The notes beneath the pieces were generated by a model. It saw only the letters and a list, made by a program, of their open reading frames with translations, made no database searches and was not told the DNA's origin. The translations under genes and the position numbers were made by a program. 64,000 bases of DNA, taken from the NCBI GenBank assembly GCA_033765305.1, contig JANRID010000018.1:124001-188000 (forward strand), in the 5' to 3' direction. Below, piece by piece: positions 8,251 to 17,199 of the stretch (position 1 is its first letter; each line of letters starts with the position of its first letter). The DNA comes from RDXT01 sp033765305 (GTDB lineage Bacteria; Bacteroidota; Bacteroidia; J057).

Positions 8251-9270
8251 TTACCGGCGCAGGGTGAACAGCGCCAGCTCCAGCATGGTATCGCGGAAGG
8301 CTGCCTCGTCTGCGGGGTCGAGGTCCACACGCACATCCGGCGGGATACCGTTTTCTACATTAAATCCCTGAGGATCAAACAGCCGGGAAGACGAGCAGCG
8401 CAGCACCCAGCCGTTTGCCAGCTGGGTATTGGCAGGCGCACCGCCCCCGCCGCCGCTGGTGTCGCCCATCAGGGTGACCTGGGGCAATGCTTTCATGTAC
8501 AGCGGGAAAAAGTTGGCGGCACTGTAGCTGGAGCGGTTCATGAGCACCACCACCGGCTTGGTAAAGCGCTTGGGCTCCACCCCCAGCAGGCCCTCGGCAG
8601 GCTCCAGCACGATGTCCTCCAGCGGTGTAAAATCCTCGTGGCCGGGGCCACTTTTGAAGCTCCAGCTGCCGATGGTCACCTCCGTTTCCGTAAACCGCGA
8701 CGCGATCAGGTTTACATTCGCCAGCGATCCGCCGTCATTGTCCCGGATGTCGATGATCAGGCCCTTGCGGTCGGCAAATTTTTCGAGCACATAGTCCAGG
8801 TCGGCCGGGGTGACCGTGCTGGCGAAGCTGGCATAGCGCATATAGCCCACATCGCCGAAGTCGTAGAGGATGAAGGGGCCTGCATACTGCTCTTTTTCCT
8901 GGAAATACCCCCGTTCGAGCACGGTGAAGTTGAAATTCTGCGGCGAATTGAGGTACCAGGTCCAGTTGCGGGAGATATCGAAATCGCTGGAAAGGTTCAC
9001 ATGGCCGTCCCGCAGCTCGTAGAGCATGCTGGCGAGCACATCGAAGAGGTCCTCTTCGCTCATGCCGTCGGAGATCAGCGGCTCGTAGCGGCTGCGGACT
9101 TCGTTCCAGTCGATGCCTTTATATTTGAAGAACGCATACTCTCGGTCCACGAAGGTCCAGGCCTCGTCAAAGATGGCCGAAGGCGCAGTACCCGGTTCGG
9201 GTTTGAGGAAGAGCTGCTCGCAGGAGGAGAGCAGGATAGCTGCGGAAAGCAGGGTCAGGGTGCGCAACAT
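8251..9270 (-). CDS. S41-family peptidase lipoprotein
   Basis: 339 residues. Lipoprotein signal with LLSSC (Cys17). The N-terminal part (FDEAWTFVDREYAFFKYKGIDW) and LRDGHVNL are typical of Bacteroidota S41 proteases, and the catalytic region reads MNRSSYSAANFF, with Ser250 the likely nucleophile, followed by GDTSGGGGGAPA. A recognisable PDZ domain is not evident, which is common in this lipoprotein group. Predicted to cleave C-terminal segments of envelope proteins. It lies 12 bases after the outer-membrane protein gene and 37 before the DsbA-like gene. Confidence 0.85.
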   Translation of the reverse strand: MLRTLTLLSAAILLSSCEQLFLKPEPGTAPSAIFDEAWTFVDREYAFFKYKGIDWNEVRSRYEPLISDGMSEEDLFDVLASMLYELRDGHVNLSSDFDISRNWTWYLNSPQNFNFTVLERGYFQEKEQYAGPFILYDFGDVGYMRYASFASTVTPADLDYVLEKFADRKGLIIDIRDNDGGSLANVNLIASRFTETEVTIGSWSFKSGPGHEDFTPLEDIVLEPAEGLLGVEPKRFTKPVVVLMNRSSYSAANFFPLYMKALPQVTLMGDTSGGGGGAPANTQLANGWVLRCSSSRLFDPQGFNVENGIPPDVRVDLDPADEAAFRDTMLELALFTLRR

Positions 9271-9282
9271 GGCAGTACAGGA

Positions 9283-10125
9283 TTAAAAGCGGATAAGCAA
9301 TGCAAGACTGAGGGCATGATTGGCTACGCGCAGGTGATGGATGCGCAGTTCGCGGAAGGCGTAGAAATCCCAGCTGTAGGCAACGCGCCAGGCATTGTCC
9401 TCGCTGCGGCCCAGCGGGCGGGTGAGGCCGGCCTCGGAGACCACGCGGGTGAAGCGCCCGATGGGTGCGGCATAGCTTGCCAGCCCGCCGAAGCCGCTGA
9501 GGCCGTATGCAGGCCGCCGGCCGACGTAGGAGAATACCGGCACCTGAAGCTGGTAGCTGAAGCTGGTCTCGCGCTTGAGCAGGGTGAAATACCGCTCCAG
9601 CGAGCCCGCCGCCGCCGCCGAGGCGATCACATCCAGGTTGATGGAGCTGTTGGCGAGGGCGGGCGCCACGCGGAGGTTGCCCAGCAGGCTGCCGGTGCCG
9701 CCGAGGCGGAGCTGCCAGGCGCCCAGCATCCGGACATTGCGCAGGTAGGTGTAGCTGAATTCATTGAATGAATTGATCATCAGGGCATCCAGCTCCGGGC
9801 CAAACATCACGCTGAAGCGGGTCAGCAGCCAGTCCACGTCATGCACGCCCTTCGGCGTGATGCTGTAATGGCCCATGCGGACCATCGTGCCCAGGCCGCG
9901 GTAGGTGCTTTGCATCATGCGCTGGTCCTGCGCAACTCCGTAGTGCAGCGGTGCCGTCTCCAGCACGAGGTAGCGCGTCTTCTGCATCCGGTACGCTTCG
10001 CGCGCGGACTGCCGGGCTTCGCGTGCGGCTGTGCGCTCCGCCTTGCGGGTACTGTCGGACTGGGCGGTCAGCGGCCCCAGCGGAAGCAGCGCCAGCAGGG
10101 CCCAGGCCATTGGTCGTAACATCAT
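9283..10125 (-). CDS. outer-membrane beta-barrel-like protein
   Basis: 280 residues. Signal peptide (MAWALLALLPLGPLTAQ), then a basic, Arg/Ala-rich helix, then strand-rich sequence with alternating hydrophobic and aromatic residues ending in ...ALLIRF, a terminal Phe as in many outer-membrane proteins. No named family recognised. Two adjacent ATGs (10125 and 10122) are possible. First gene of the apparent operon with the S41 protease and the DsbA-like protein. Confidence 0.65.
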   Translation of the reverse strand: MMLRPMAWALLALLPLGPLTAQSDSTRKAERTAAREARQSAREAYRMQKTRYLVLETAPLHYGVAQDQRMMQSTYRGLGTMVRMGHYSITPKGVHDVDWLLTRFSVMFGPELDALMINSFNEFSYTYLRNVRMLGAWQLRLGGTGSLLGNLRVAPALANSSINLDVIASAAAAGSLERYFTLLKRETSFSYQLQVPVFSYVGRRPAYGLSGFGGLASYAAPIGRFTRVVSEAGLTRPLGRSEDNAWRVAYSWDFYAFRELRIHHLRVANHALSLALLIRF

Positions 10126-10258
10126 AACAGATTGAAGGATTACAGGTTGCAGCCTGCCGGCCTGCCCGCCGGGCAGCGGGCATCCCTTGACTCCGGAACA
10201 GACTGCCACATCAGTGGTCTGCCGGGCGAAAAACTTACAAACCCGCCACAATGGCAGA

Positions 10259-11053
10259 TCAGCGCGCGCTCACCCGGCGGGCAATGCGCCGGAAAAGCCC
10301 GGGCAGGAAGCGCTTGAGATAGACCATGATGAGTTCGGTGCCGCCGATGTTTGCCTCAGGCTTGCGGCGGCGGATGGCCCGGACAATCTGCGCGGCGCAG
10401 GCCTCCGCGCTCATGCCCTTCGCCAGGCCGGGATCCATGACGCCCTGCGGGCTGCCGTCCGGCAGAAGTGCATGCAGCGAAATGTCGGTCCGGATGCGGC
10501 CGGGATTGACCACCGTAACTGCGATGCCCGTTTCGGCGAGCTCCAGCAGCAGCGTCTCGAAAAACCCGTGGATGGCGTGCTTGGACGCGGCGTAGGCCGA
10601 CCGGAGGGGAAAGCCGAACTTGCCGGAGATGCTGCTGATGGCCACCAGGTGGCCGCTGCCCTGGCGGAGCATGTGCGGCAGCACGGCCTTGGTGAGGGCG
10701 ATCTGGCCGAAATAATTGATCTCCATGATCCTGCGGTCCAGCTCCAGGGGCGTTTCCGCCGCCAGGGCGCGCTGGCTGATGCCGCCGTTGTTGATCAGCA
10801 GGTCGATCCGGCCCAGGCGCTGCGCCCAGTAGCCGGCCAGGGCCTGCACCCCGCTGGTATCTTCCAGATCGAGGGGGGCCAGGTGCACCTGGCCATCGGG
10901 CAGGCCGCAGGCTGCCCGGACCCGTTCCAGCTCGGCCACCCGGCGGGCGGAGAGCAGCAGGGTAGCGCCTTCGCGCGCGAAGGCATACGCCAGGGCCTCG
11001 CCGATGCCGGAAGAAGCGCCCGTAATCCAGACCACAGAACCCTTGAAATGCAT
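10259..11053 (-). CDS. short-chain dehydrogenase/reductase
   Basis: 264-residue classical SDR with a Rossmann fold. The cofactor loop TGASSGIG is at residues 11-18, LINNGG at 86-91, the catalytic Ser near 141 (AISSIS), and the YAASK pair Tyr154/Lys158. The acidic residue selecting NAD is absent after strand 2 (SARRVAEL instead), which favours NADP(H). The C-terminus is basic and hydrophobic (ELIMVYLKRFLPGLFRRIARR), so it may associate with a membrane, as in the DltE/YqjQ group. Substrate unknown. The frame extends far upstream but only the ATG at 11053 begins the fold. A TATCTTGC box lies 18 bases before the start. Confidence 0.85.
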   Translation of the reverse strand: MHFKGSVVWITGASSGIGEALAYAFAREGATLLLSARRVAELERVRAACGLPDGQVHLAPLDLEDTSGVQALAGYWAQRLGRIDLLINNGGISQRALAAETPLELDRRIMEINYFGQIALTKAVLPHMLRQGSGHLVAISSISGKFGFPLRSAYAASKHAIHGFFETLLLELAETGIAVTVVNPGRIRTDISLHALLPDGSPQGVMDPGLAKGMSAEACAAQIVRAIRRRKPEANIGGTELIMVYLKRFLPGLFRRIARRVSAR

Positions 11054-11071
11054 GAAACCCAGGATTTGCAG

Positions 11072-11079
11072 GCAAGATA
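11072..11079 (-). promoter_or_regulatory. probable -7 box for the SDR gene
   Basis: TATCTTGC on the minus strand, 18 bases before the ATG at 11053. It resembles the Bacteroidota -7 consensus TAnnTTTG with one changed position, and the same octamer recurs before the acylase (34918) and DUF262 (58119) genes. Confidence 0.4.
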
Positions 11080-11181
11080 CGCGCAGCCGTCCTGACTGCC
11101 AAAGGGCTGCCGAATGGACCGGACGCCTGCCATGTTGGCAAGTTTTCAGGACAAAACGGCGGCTTTTCCCCGCGTGGCACC

Positions 11182-11210
11182 AGGATTGAAACGGATAGAT
11201 CGTCAATCCT
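11182..11210 (+). promoter_or_regulatory. inverted repeat before hsp20
   Basis: AGGATTGA, 13 bases, then TCAATCCT: a perfect 8-base inverted repeat ending 5 bases before the hsp20 ATG at 11216. It is not the CIRCE element (TTAGCACTC-N9-GAGTGCTAA). It could be an operator, or an RNA hairpin that covers the translation start region like an RNA thermometer; heat-shock genes of the Hsp20 type often carry such structures. The sequence shows only the repeat. Confidence 0.5.
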
Positions 11211-11215
11211 GATCC

Positions 11216-11662
11216 ATGAGTACGGAGCAAAAACCTGAAGATGTTTTCCAGAACCTCCGCGAGGGGCTGACCGAGATCAGCAAGCGCGTGGGCGGGTTCA
11301 TGGAAGACGTACTGAGCGGCGAAGGCGCCAGCACCGGCGTCAAAATCCGCGCCGACCTCTACTATACCCGGGATCAGTACGTGATCGAGCTTGAAATGCC
11401 CGGCGTCCGCAAGGAAGACGTAAGCATTCAGGTGCATGACGGCGTACTCACCATTCAGGGCGATAAGCACCCGCATCCGGAAGCTGCCGGATTCGATTAC
11501 GAAAAGCAGGAACGCCGGTTCGGCGGATTCATCCGCACCTTCGCCCTGCCGCTCAATATCCAGCTCGACAACATCAAAGCGAAGTACGAAAGCGGCCTGC
11601 TGACCATCCGCTTTCCCAAAGTGGCAGAGCCCGCCGAGGATCCCGGCATTCCCATCGAATAA
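11216..11662 (+). CDS. Hsp20/alpha-crystallin small heat-shock protein
   Basis: 148 residues, cytoplasmic ATP-independent chaperone that holds unfolding proteins. The alpha-crystallin domain covers about residues 45-140 (ADLYYTRDQYVIELEMPGV ... VHDGVLTIQGDK ... GLLTIRFPK). The usual C-terminal I-x-I anchor is represented by IPIE at the very end. It is 45 bases upstream of dnaK on the same strand, and the spacer holds no terminator, so the pair is likely one heat-shock operon that can pass bound clients to DnaK. A perfect inverted repeat sits just before its start. Confidence 0.93.
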   Translation: MSTEQKPEDVFQNLREGLTEISKRVGGFMEDVLSGEGASTGVKIRADLYYTRDQYVIELEMPGVRKEDVSIQVHDGVLTIQGDKHPHPEAAGFDYEKQERRFGGFIRTFALPLNIQLDNIKAKYESGLLTIRFPKVAEPAEDPGIPIE

Positions 11663-11707
11663 TTCAGTTACTCACCAGTCCGCGATTCACTGCAAACCAC
11701 CGAACCG

Positions 11708-13606
11708 ATGAGCAAAATCATAGGCATAGACCTGGGTACGACCAACTCCTGCGTGGCGATCATGGAGGGGAACGAGCCGGTCGTCATCGTCAACTCCGAA
11801 GGAAAGCGCACAACCCCTTCGGTCGTAGCTTTTTCCAAAGAGGGCGAACGCATCGTAGGCGAACAGGGCAAGCGCCAGGCCCTCGCCAATCCCACCCGCA
11901 CCATCCGCTCCATCAAGCGCTTCATGGGCCGCACCTTCACCGAAGCCCGCCGCGAAGTGCAGGAGGTATCGTATGAAATCACCGGCGGCCGCAACAACCT
12001 CGCGGTGGCCAAAGTCGACGACCGCACCTATACGCCGCAGGAGATTTCCGCCATGATCCTGCAGAAAATGAAGAAAACCGCCGAAGACTACCTCGGGTAC
12101 GAGGTGAAGGAAGCGGTGATCACGGTGCCTGCCTACTTCAATGACGCCCAGCGCAACGCCACCAAGGAAGCCGGCGAGATCGCAGGCCTCACCGTCCGGC
12201 GCATCATCAACGAGCCTACCGCTGCCGCCCTGGCTTACGGCCTCGACAAGCAGGACCGCAATATCAAAGTCGCCGTGTTTGACCTCGGCGGCGGCACCTT
12301 CGATATTTCCATCCTCGAACTGGGCGACGGGGTATTCGAAGTGCTTTCCACCAACGGCGATACCTTCCTCGGCGGCGACGACTTCGATAAAATCATCATC
12401 GACTGGCTTGCCGAAGAGTTCCGCAAGGAGCACAACGTCGATCCCCGCAAGGATCCCAAATCGCTTCAGCGCCTCAAAGAAGCAGCTGAAAATGCGAAGA
12501 TCGAGCTGTCCACGGCTTCGCAGAGCGAGATCAACCTGCCTTACCTGAGCATGGACGCCTCCGGCCCCAAGCACCTGGAGCGCACCCTTACCCGCGCCAA
12601 GTTCGAGCAGCTGGCCGATACCCTCTTCGAGCGCTGCCTTACCCCCTGCCGCGAAGCGCTCAAGGCAGCCAAGCTGACCGTGGACGACATCGACGAAGTC
12701 ATTCTGGTGGGCGGCTCTACCCGCATCCCCAAGATCCAGACCCTCGTCCGCGAGTTCTTCAAGCGCGAACCCAACAAGAGCGTGAACCCGGATGAGGTGG
12801 TGGCCGTAGGCGCCGCAATCCAGGGCGGGGTGCTCTCCGGCGATGTGAAAGGTGTGCTGCTGCTCGATGTGACGCCCCTTTCGCTGGGCATCGAGACGAT
12901 GGGCGGGGTCTTCACGAAGCTCATCGAAGCCAATACCACCATCCCGACCCAGAAGGCAGAGGTATTCTCCACCGCTTCCGACAGCCAGACCTCGGTGGAA
13001 ATCCACGTGCTCCAGGGCGAGCGCCCCATGGCCTCCGACAACCGCACGCTCGGCAAGTTCCACCTCGACGGCATCCCGCCGGCTCCGCGCGGCATTCCGC
13101 AGATCGAAGTGGCCTTCGACATCGATGCCAACGGCATCCTGAACGTGAGCGCCCGCGACAAAGCCACCGGCAAGGAGCAGCGCATCCGCATCGAAGCCTC
13201 CACGGGCCTCAGCGACGCCGAGATCGAACGCATGAAGCGTGAGGCCCGCGACAATGAAGCTGCGGACCAAAAGCGCCGCGAAGAGGCCGAAAAGGTCAAT
13301 GCAGCCGATGCGATGGTCTTCAGCACCGAGAAGCAGCTCAAGGAATTCGGCGACAAGCTCTCCGCCTCCCACAAGTCTGCCATCGAAACCTCGCTCCAGG
13401 AGCTCAAGGACGCCCAGAAAGCCAAGGACCTCAACCGGATCGATGCAGCCCTGGCAGCCCTCAACGCAGCCTGGCAGGCGGCTTCCACGGAGATGTACCA
13501 GCAGGGCGGCGCACCCAACGGCCAGGCCGGCCCCAACGGGCACGGCGCCAAGCAGGATGCCGATGTGACCGATGTGGACTACGAGGAAGTAGACGACGCG
13601 AAATAA
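11708..13606 (+). CDS. dnaK: molecular chaperone DnaK
   Basis: 632-residue Hsp70, of normal family length. N-terminal ATPase domain begins IIGIDLGTTNSCVAIMEG, with FDLGGGTFDISILE and VGGSTRIPK; the substrate-binding domain begins about residue 380 with LLDVTPLSLGIETMGG, and a helical lid ends in a Gly/Asn-rich tail and the acidic DVTDVDYEEVDD terminus. It refolds proteins with DnaJ and GrpE, neither of which is encoded nearby; instead hsp20 precedes it. A strong hairpin terminator lies 27 bases after the stop. Long open frames on the other strand here are shadows caused by GC-rich codon use. Confidence 0.98.
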   Translation: MSKIIGIDLGTTNSCVAIMEGNEPVVIVNSEGKRTTPSVVAFSKEGERIVGEQGKRQALANPTRTIRSIKRFMGRTFTEARREVQEVSYEITGGRNNLAVAKVDDRTYTPQEISAMILQKMKKTAEDYLGYEVKEAVITVPAYFNDAQRNATKEAGEIAGLTVRRIINEPTAAALAYGLDKQDRNIKVAVFDLGGGTFDISILELGDGVFEVLSTNGDTFLGGDDFDKIIIDWLAEEFRKEHNVDPRKDPKSLQRLKEAAENAKIELSTASQSEINLPYLSMDASGPKHLERTLTRAKFEQLADTLFERCLTPCREALKAAKLTVDDIDEVILVGGSTRIPKIQTLVREFFKREPNKSVNPDEVVAVGAAIQGGVLSGDVKGVLLLDVTPLSLGIETMGGVFTKLIEANTTIPTQKAEVFSTASDSQTSVEIHVLQGERPMASDNRTLGKFHLDGIPPAPRGIPQIEVAFDIDANGILNVSARDKATGKEQRIRIEASTGLSDAEIERMKREARDNEAADQKRREEAEKVNAADAMVFSTEKQLKEFGDKLSASHKSAIETSLQELKDAQKAKDLNRIDAALAALNAAWQAASTEMYQQGGAPNGQAGPNGHGAKQDADVTDVDYEEVDDAK

Positions 13607-13632
13607 GCCGGAACGACCTCCGGAACCTGTGC

Positions 13633-13665
13633 AAGCCCGGCCCGAAAGGCCGGGCTTGACTTTTT
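13633..13665 (+). terminator. intrinsic terminator of hsp20-dnaK
   Basis: AAGCCCGGCC, loop CGAAA, GGCCGGGCTT form a perfect 10-pair stem at 13633-13657, followed by GAC and five T at 13661-13665. It lies 27 bases after the dnaK stop. Confidence 0.9.
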
Positions 13666-13897
13666 GCGCAAGCCCGGAAGCAGAAACCTGCGCCGCCGCC
13701 GGGGCCGCAGCGGCAAGGTTTGGGGAGAAATGCAGCCATGCGGCGGAAACCGGCGGTTTTCAGGCGGAATATTGCAGGGCACAGCCCCGGGCCGAGGCGC
13801 GGATACAGGCGGCTGAGCCGTCTTCCGCACCAGATTTTCCCCATTGGCGGATATTTCTTACCTGCCGGGCAGGGTGAAATAAAGCAGGTTAAAAGTG
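13666..13897. other. intergenic region without gene
   Basis: The 377-base gap between dnaK and the LamG gene contains the dnaK terminator at its left end and the LamG promoter region at its right. In between I see GC-rich sequence with a second partial copy of the terminator arm (GCAAGCCCGGAAGC near 13669) but no coding frame with support and no RNA gene. Confidence 0.5.
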
Positions 13898-13929
13898 TTT
13901 GATACAAGCAGCCGGGTGAATTTTCTTTG
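13898..13929 (+). promoter_or_regulatory. Bacteroidota-type promoter of the LamG gene
   Basis: TTTG at 13898-13901 and TTTCTTTG at 13922-13929 are separated by 20 bases, close to the -33 TTTG / -7 TAnnTTTG arrangement of Bacteroidota primary sigma factor promoters (one mismatch in the -7 box). The ATG follows 54 bases later, leaving a leader of roughly 45 bases. Confidence 0.55.
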
Positions 13930-13964
13930 AATTGAATATAAGACGCAAGAAAATTCTATTCACC
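13915..13964 (+). promoter_or_regulatory. imperfect inverted repeat over the LamG promoter
   Basis: GGTGAATTTTCTT (13915-13927) is complemented by AAGAAAATTC-TATTCACC (13947-13964), interrupted by a five-base insertion in the right arm. It overlaps the -7 box, so it could be a repressor site or form a leader hairpin. The AT-rich patch contrasts with its surroundings. Confidence 0.4.
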
Positions 13965-13983
13965 GATCAATTCACCTACTGTT

Positions 13984-16900
13984 ATGTTGCCTGTTATCAA
14001 GCTCTTTACGGCATCCAACAGCGCCTTGCTCTCCCGCCAGCTGGCATGTGCGGTCCTGCTGCTCTCTGCCACAGGGCTGGCCGCTCAAAACTACTCGCTG
14101 TCTTTCGACGGCAACGACGACTATGTAACCTGCGGTAATGGCACCTCGGTGCAGATTACCGGCACGGCCCTCACGCTGGAAGCCTGGGTGCACCCCACGG
14201 CCTGGAAAACGAACAGCTTCGAGGGTTCGATTGTGACCAAGCAGGGATCAGGCTCCGATGGATATGTGCTGCGGGCAGGCGCGAGCGGAACGGTTTCCTT
14301 TGCGATCGGGGATGGAAGCACCTGGCATGAGGCCCTCAGTTCCTCTGGTGCGCTCGCCCTCAACCGCTGGCAGCATGTGGCCGGGACCTACGACGGCACC
14401 ACGCTGCGCATCTTCGTAGACGGCAAGCAGGTGGCTACGCAGTCGGCTTCGGCCTCCATCACCTCCAGCAGCGATGCGCTGGTGATCGGCTCCAGCACAG
14501 GCTATCTCACCAGCCGCGAATGGCAGGGCTATATCGACGAAGTACGGGTATGGAATGCCACCCGCAAGCCGCAGCAGCTGCTGGACAACATGTACCAGTC
14601 GCTAGCCGGCAGCGAAAGCGGGCTGCAAGCCTATTACCGCATGACCAACGGCAGCGGCACCACCGTGACCGACAATACCAGCAATGCCAATACCGGCACG
14701 GCCACCGCCGCCGTTACCTGGTACACCACCACGACCTCCCGCATCCTGAGCACCACAGCCGATGTGCTGCGGGTTATCCGCCCCGGCAACGCACTGGACT
14801 TCGACGGCACGGACGACTACGTCTCGGTGGCACACAGCACCGTCCACAACCCGGCGACTGCCATTACGGTAGAGGCCTGGGTGAACCTGGCTACGCCTGC
14901 CTCGAATCAGAAGATCGTCTCGAAAAGCAATGGAACCAGCACCGGCTACATCCTGGGCGTGAACAGCAGCGGCATCTATGTGGATGTATGGAACTCGCTG
15001 GGACTGCATTACACGCTCTCGGCAGGCAGCTCGATTGCGGCAGGCACCTGGACGCACCTCGCCTTCAGCTGGGCGCAAAACGGCAGCCTCATCGGCTATA
15101 TCAACGGCATCCAGGTCGGCTCCACCTCCGGCGGCGGCCGGGCACTGGGCGGCGCTACCGAAGCGCTCACCTTCGGGAAAGCCAGCTGGGCGTCTTCCCA
15201 CTATGCCGACGGCATGATCGACGAGGTCCGGATCTGGAACACCGCCCGCACCAGCGCCGAGATCCAGGACAACATGAACAGCACCTTCGCCGGCAATGAA
15301 AGCGGCCTGCTGGCCTACTACCGCTTCGACGACGTCAGCGGCTCCGTGCTCGAAGACCTCAGCTCCAACAACCTCGACGGCACCCTCACCAACATGGATG
15401 CCGCCGACTGGACCGATGCCACCGGACGCGAACCGCTCAAGCCCTGGACCAGCGGCGGCAACTGGACGGTCAATGATACCTGGCTCCTGGGAACTGCACC
15501 GAGCAGCTCCATCAGCAATACCGAACGGATCGACATCTGCCGCAACACGACTGTCAACTCCGTAGCCTGCTACACCGGCAATATCGTCGTCCGCAGCGGG
15601 GTGACCCTGACCGTGACCACCGGCCAGACCCTCAACCTGAACGGCGACTGCATCGACAACGGCACCATCACCGGTACGGGCACCAGCGCCACGCGCTATC
15701 AGGGCAGCGTTGCGCAGCTGCTCACCGGCAGCGGCACTTACACCATCCCGACCTTCCGGATCAACAACGCGTCCGGCCTGACGCTGGATCTGAATGTGAC
15801 GGTCACGGGCAACCTGCTCCTGGAATCCGGGGCGATCAATATGGGCGACCAGACGCTGACGCTCAACGGGGGCATCACCCAAAGCGGCGGCTCCATCGTG
15901 GGCTCCAGCTCTTCCAGCCTCACCATCGGCGGTTCTGCCTCCACTGCCCAGCTGCCTCCGATGACCATCGGCAACCTGACCATCAACCGCACCAATGGAG
16001 TGCGCCTGACCGGCGACATGCGCCTGGAAGGTGTCCTGACCTTCACCAATGGCCGGATGGACCTCAACAACTTCAACCTCACGATGGGCCCGTCGTCCAG
16101 CGTGTCCGGCACGACCTCCAGCACCAAAATGATCAGGGCTGAAACCGGAGAAGTGCGCAAGGAATTTGCCAGCCAGGGGTCCTTTACCTACCCCATCGGC
16201 GACGATAACCTCATCTACAGCCCGGTGACGCTGACCTTCAGCGGCGGCACCTACGGCCCGGGCGCCTATGCCTCCGTGCGGGTATATCCCCTCGTGCATG
16301 GCGACAATGCCAGCCCGGATCACTACATCTCCCGCTACTGGGACATCAGCGCCAGCGGACTCTCCGGATTCTCCTGCCAGGTAAGCTGCACCTACGACGA
16401 TGGCGATATGTGGGGGGATGAGTCGAATTACAAGTCTGCCCGCTGGGATGGCTCTTCCTGGAACATTCTCGGAAATGTGGATGAAGTCAACAACCTGGTC
16501 TATGGCACGGTCAGCGGCTTCTCAGACTTCACCGCCGGCCAGTCTGAAGGCCTCTTCCCGGTCGAATGGCTCAGCTTCCGCGCGGAAGCGGACGCCGGCC
16601 AGGTGGACCTGTCCTGGGCTACCGGCAGCGAGCTGAACAGCGCCCGCTTCGAGATCGAGCGCAGCGCCGACACGCAGACCTGGAACCGGATCGGCTCCGT
16701 GGCCGCCGCCGGCAACAGCAGCAGCGTCCGCAACTACAGCTTCTCCGACCGCAACCCGCTCGACGGCCGCAACCTCTACCGCCTCCGCCAGATCGACCAG
16801 GACGGCCAGTATGACTTCAGCTCTGTGGTGGAAGTTACCTTCGATGCCGCCGCCAATCTGCTCATCTTCCCCAGCCCGGCCCGCCAGGTGCTCAACGTGC

Positions 16901-17082
16901 GCAGCGGATGGCAGCAGGCCGATGCCGAAATCTGGGATATGCAGGGCCGCAAGCTGATGCAGCTGACCCTCGAAGAAGGCGAAAACCAGGTGAGCCTCCA
17001 CCAGATCCCCGGCGGCTACTACCTCCTCCGGGTGATCACCCCCGATGGCCGCGGCTACGACTACTCCTTCGAGAAGCGCTGA
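13984..17082 (+). CDS. LamG-domain surface protein with T9SS sorting domain
   Basis: 1032 residues, exported. Signal peptide ending near GLAAQ, then two concanavalin/LamG domains (about 33-220 and 265-450), each closed by the characteristic 'VWN..R....L..NM' and 'GLLAYYRF' ends. The middle (about 470-790) is Ser/Thr/Gly-rich with beta-solenoid-like repeats (TLTLNGGITQSGG and similar). A fibronectin-like module starts near 859 (FPVEWLSFRAE) and the last ~75 residues are a type A type-9-secretion sorting domain (LLIFPSPARQVLNV ... GGYYLLRV). Such proteins cross the outer membrane by T9SS and are attached or released, typically as adhesins or polysaccharide binders. It has its own promoter and a downstream hairpin, so it is monocistronic. 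Confidence 0.92.
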   Translation: MLPVIKLFTASNSALLSRQLACAVLLLSATGLAAQNYSLSFDGNDDYVTCGNGTSVQITGTALTLEAWVHPTAWKTNSFEGSIVTKQGSGSDGYVLRAGASGTVSFAIGDGSTWHEALSSSGALALNRWQHVAGTYDGTTLRIFVDGKQVATQSASASITSSSDALVIGSSTGYLTSREWQGYIDEVRVWNATRKPQQLLDNMYQSLAGSESGLQAYYRMTNGSGTTVTDNTSNANTGTATAAVTWYTTTTSRILSTTADVLRVIRPGNALDFDGTDDYVSVAHSTVHNPATAITVEAWVNLATPASNQKIVSKSNGTSTGYILGVNSSGIYVDVWNSLGLHYTLSAGSSIAAGTWTHLAFSWAQNGSLIGYINGIQVGSTSGGGRALGGATEALTFGKASWASSHYADGMIDEVRIWNTARTSAEIQDNMNSTFAGNESGLLAYYRFDDVSGSVLEDLSSNNLDGTLTNMDAADWTDATGREPLKPWTSGGNWTVNDTWLLGTAPSSSISNTERIDICRNTTVNSVACYTGNIVVRSGVTLTVTTGQTLNLNGDCIDNGTITGTGTSATRYQGSVAQLLTGSGTYTIPTFRINNASGLTLDLNVTVTGNLLLESGAINMGDQTLTLNGGITQSGGSIVGSSSSSLTIGGSASTAQLPPMTIGNLTINRTNGVRLTGDMRLEGVLTFTNGRMDLNNFNLTMGPSSSVSGTTSSTKMIRAETGEVRKEFASQGSFTYPIGDDNLIYSPVTLTFSGGTYGPGAYASVRVYPLVHGDNASPDHYISRYWDISASGLSGFSCQVSCTYDDGDMWGDESNYKSARWDGSSWNILGNVDEVNNLVYGTVSGFSDFTAGQSEGLFPVEWLSFRAEADAGQVDLSWATGSELNSARFEIERSADTQTWNRIGSVAAAGNSSSVRNYSFSDRNPLDGRNLYRLRQIDQDGQYDFSSVVEVTFDAAANLLIFPSPARQVLNVRSGWQQADAEIWDMQGRKLMQLTLEEGENQVSLHQIPGGYYLLRVITPDGRGYDYSFEKR

Positions 17083-17118
17083 GCGGATCTGTTTCCATCT
17101 GTATTGCATAAGTGTACT

Positions 17119-17146
17119 ACGGGGGCTGCGGATATGCAGCCCCCGT
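17119..17146 (+). terminator. hairpin downstream of the LamG gene
   Basis: ACGGGGGCTGC, loop GGATAT, GCAGCCCCCGT: a perfect 11-pair stem 36 bases after the stop. There is no clear T-run after it, so termination strength is uncertain. Confidence 0.65.
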
Positions 17147-17162
17147 CTGCTGTATCGGCTCC

Positions 17163-17178
17163 TGTGATGCAGGTCACT
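17163..17178 (+). promoter_or_regulatory. Crp/Fnr-type operator before trxA
   Basis: TGTGATGCAGGTCACT has the form TGTGA-N6-TCAC(t), one base short of the full palindrome TGTGA-N6-TCACA. Its centre (17170.5) is about 42 bases upstream of the start site expected from the -7 box at 17200-17207, the position of class II Crp-type activators. A perfect copy of this site type occurs at 43419-43434. Confidence 0.55.
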
Positions 17179-17199
17179 GTGCGGCACCGGCACCGGCTG

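Noticed and set aside
11054..11215. CIRCE heat-shock operator
   Set aside because: The inverted repeat found is AGGATTGA-N13-TCAATCCT, which does not match the CIRCE sequence.
11687..13543. 618-codon open frame antisense to dnaK (and a second one at 12541-13551)
   Set aside because: Long antisense frames are expected from GC-rich codon use; the sequence has no domain and dnaK is unmistakable on the other strand.
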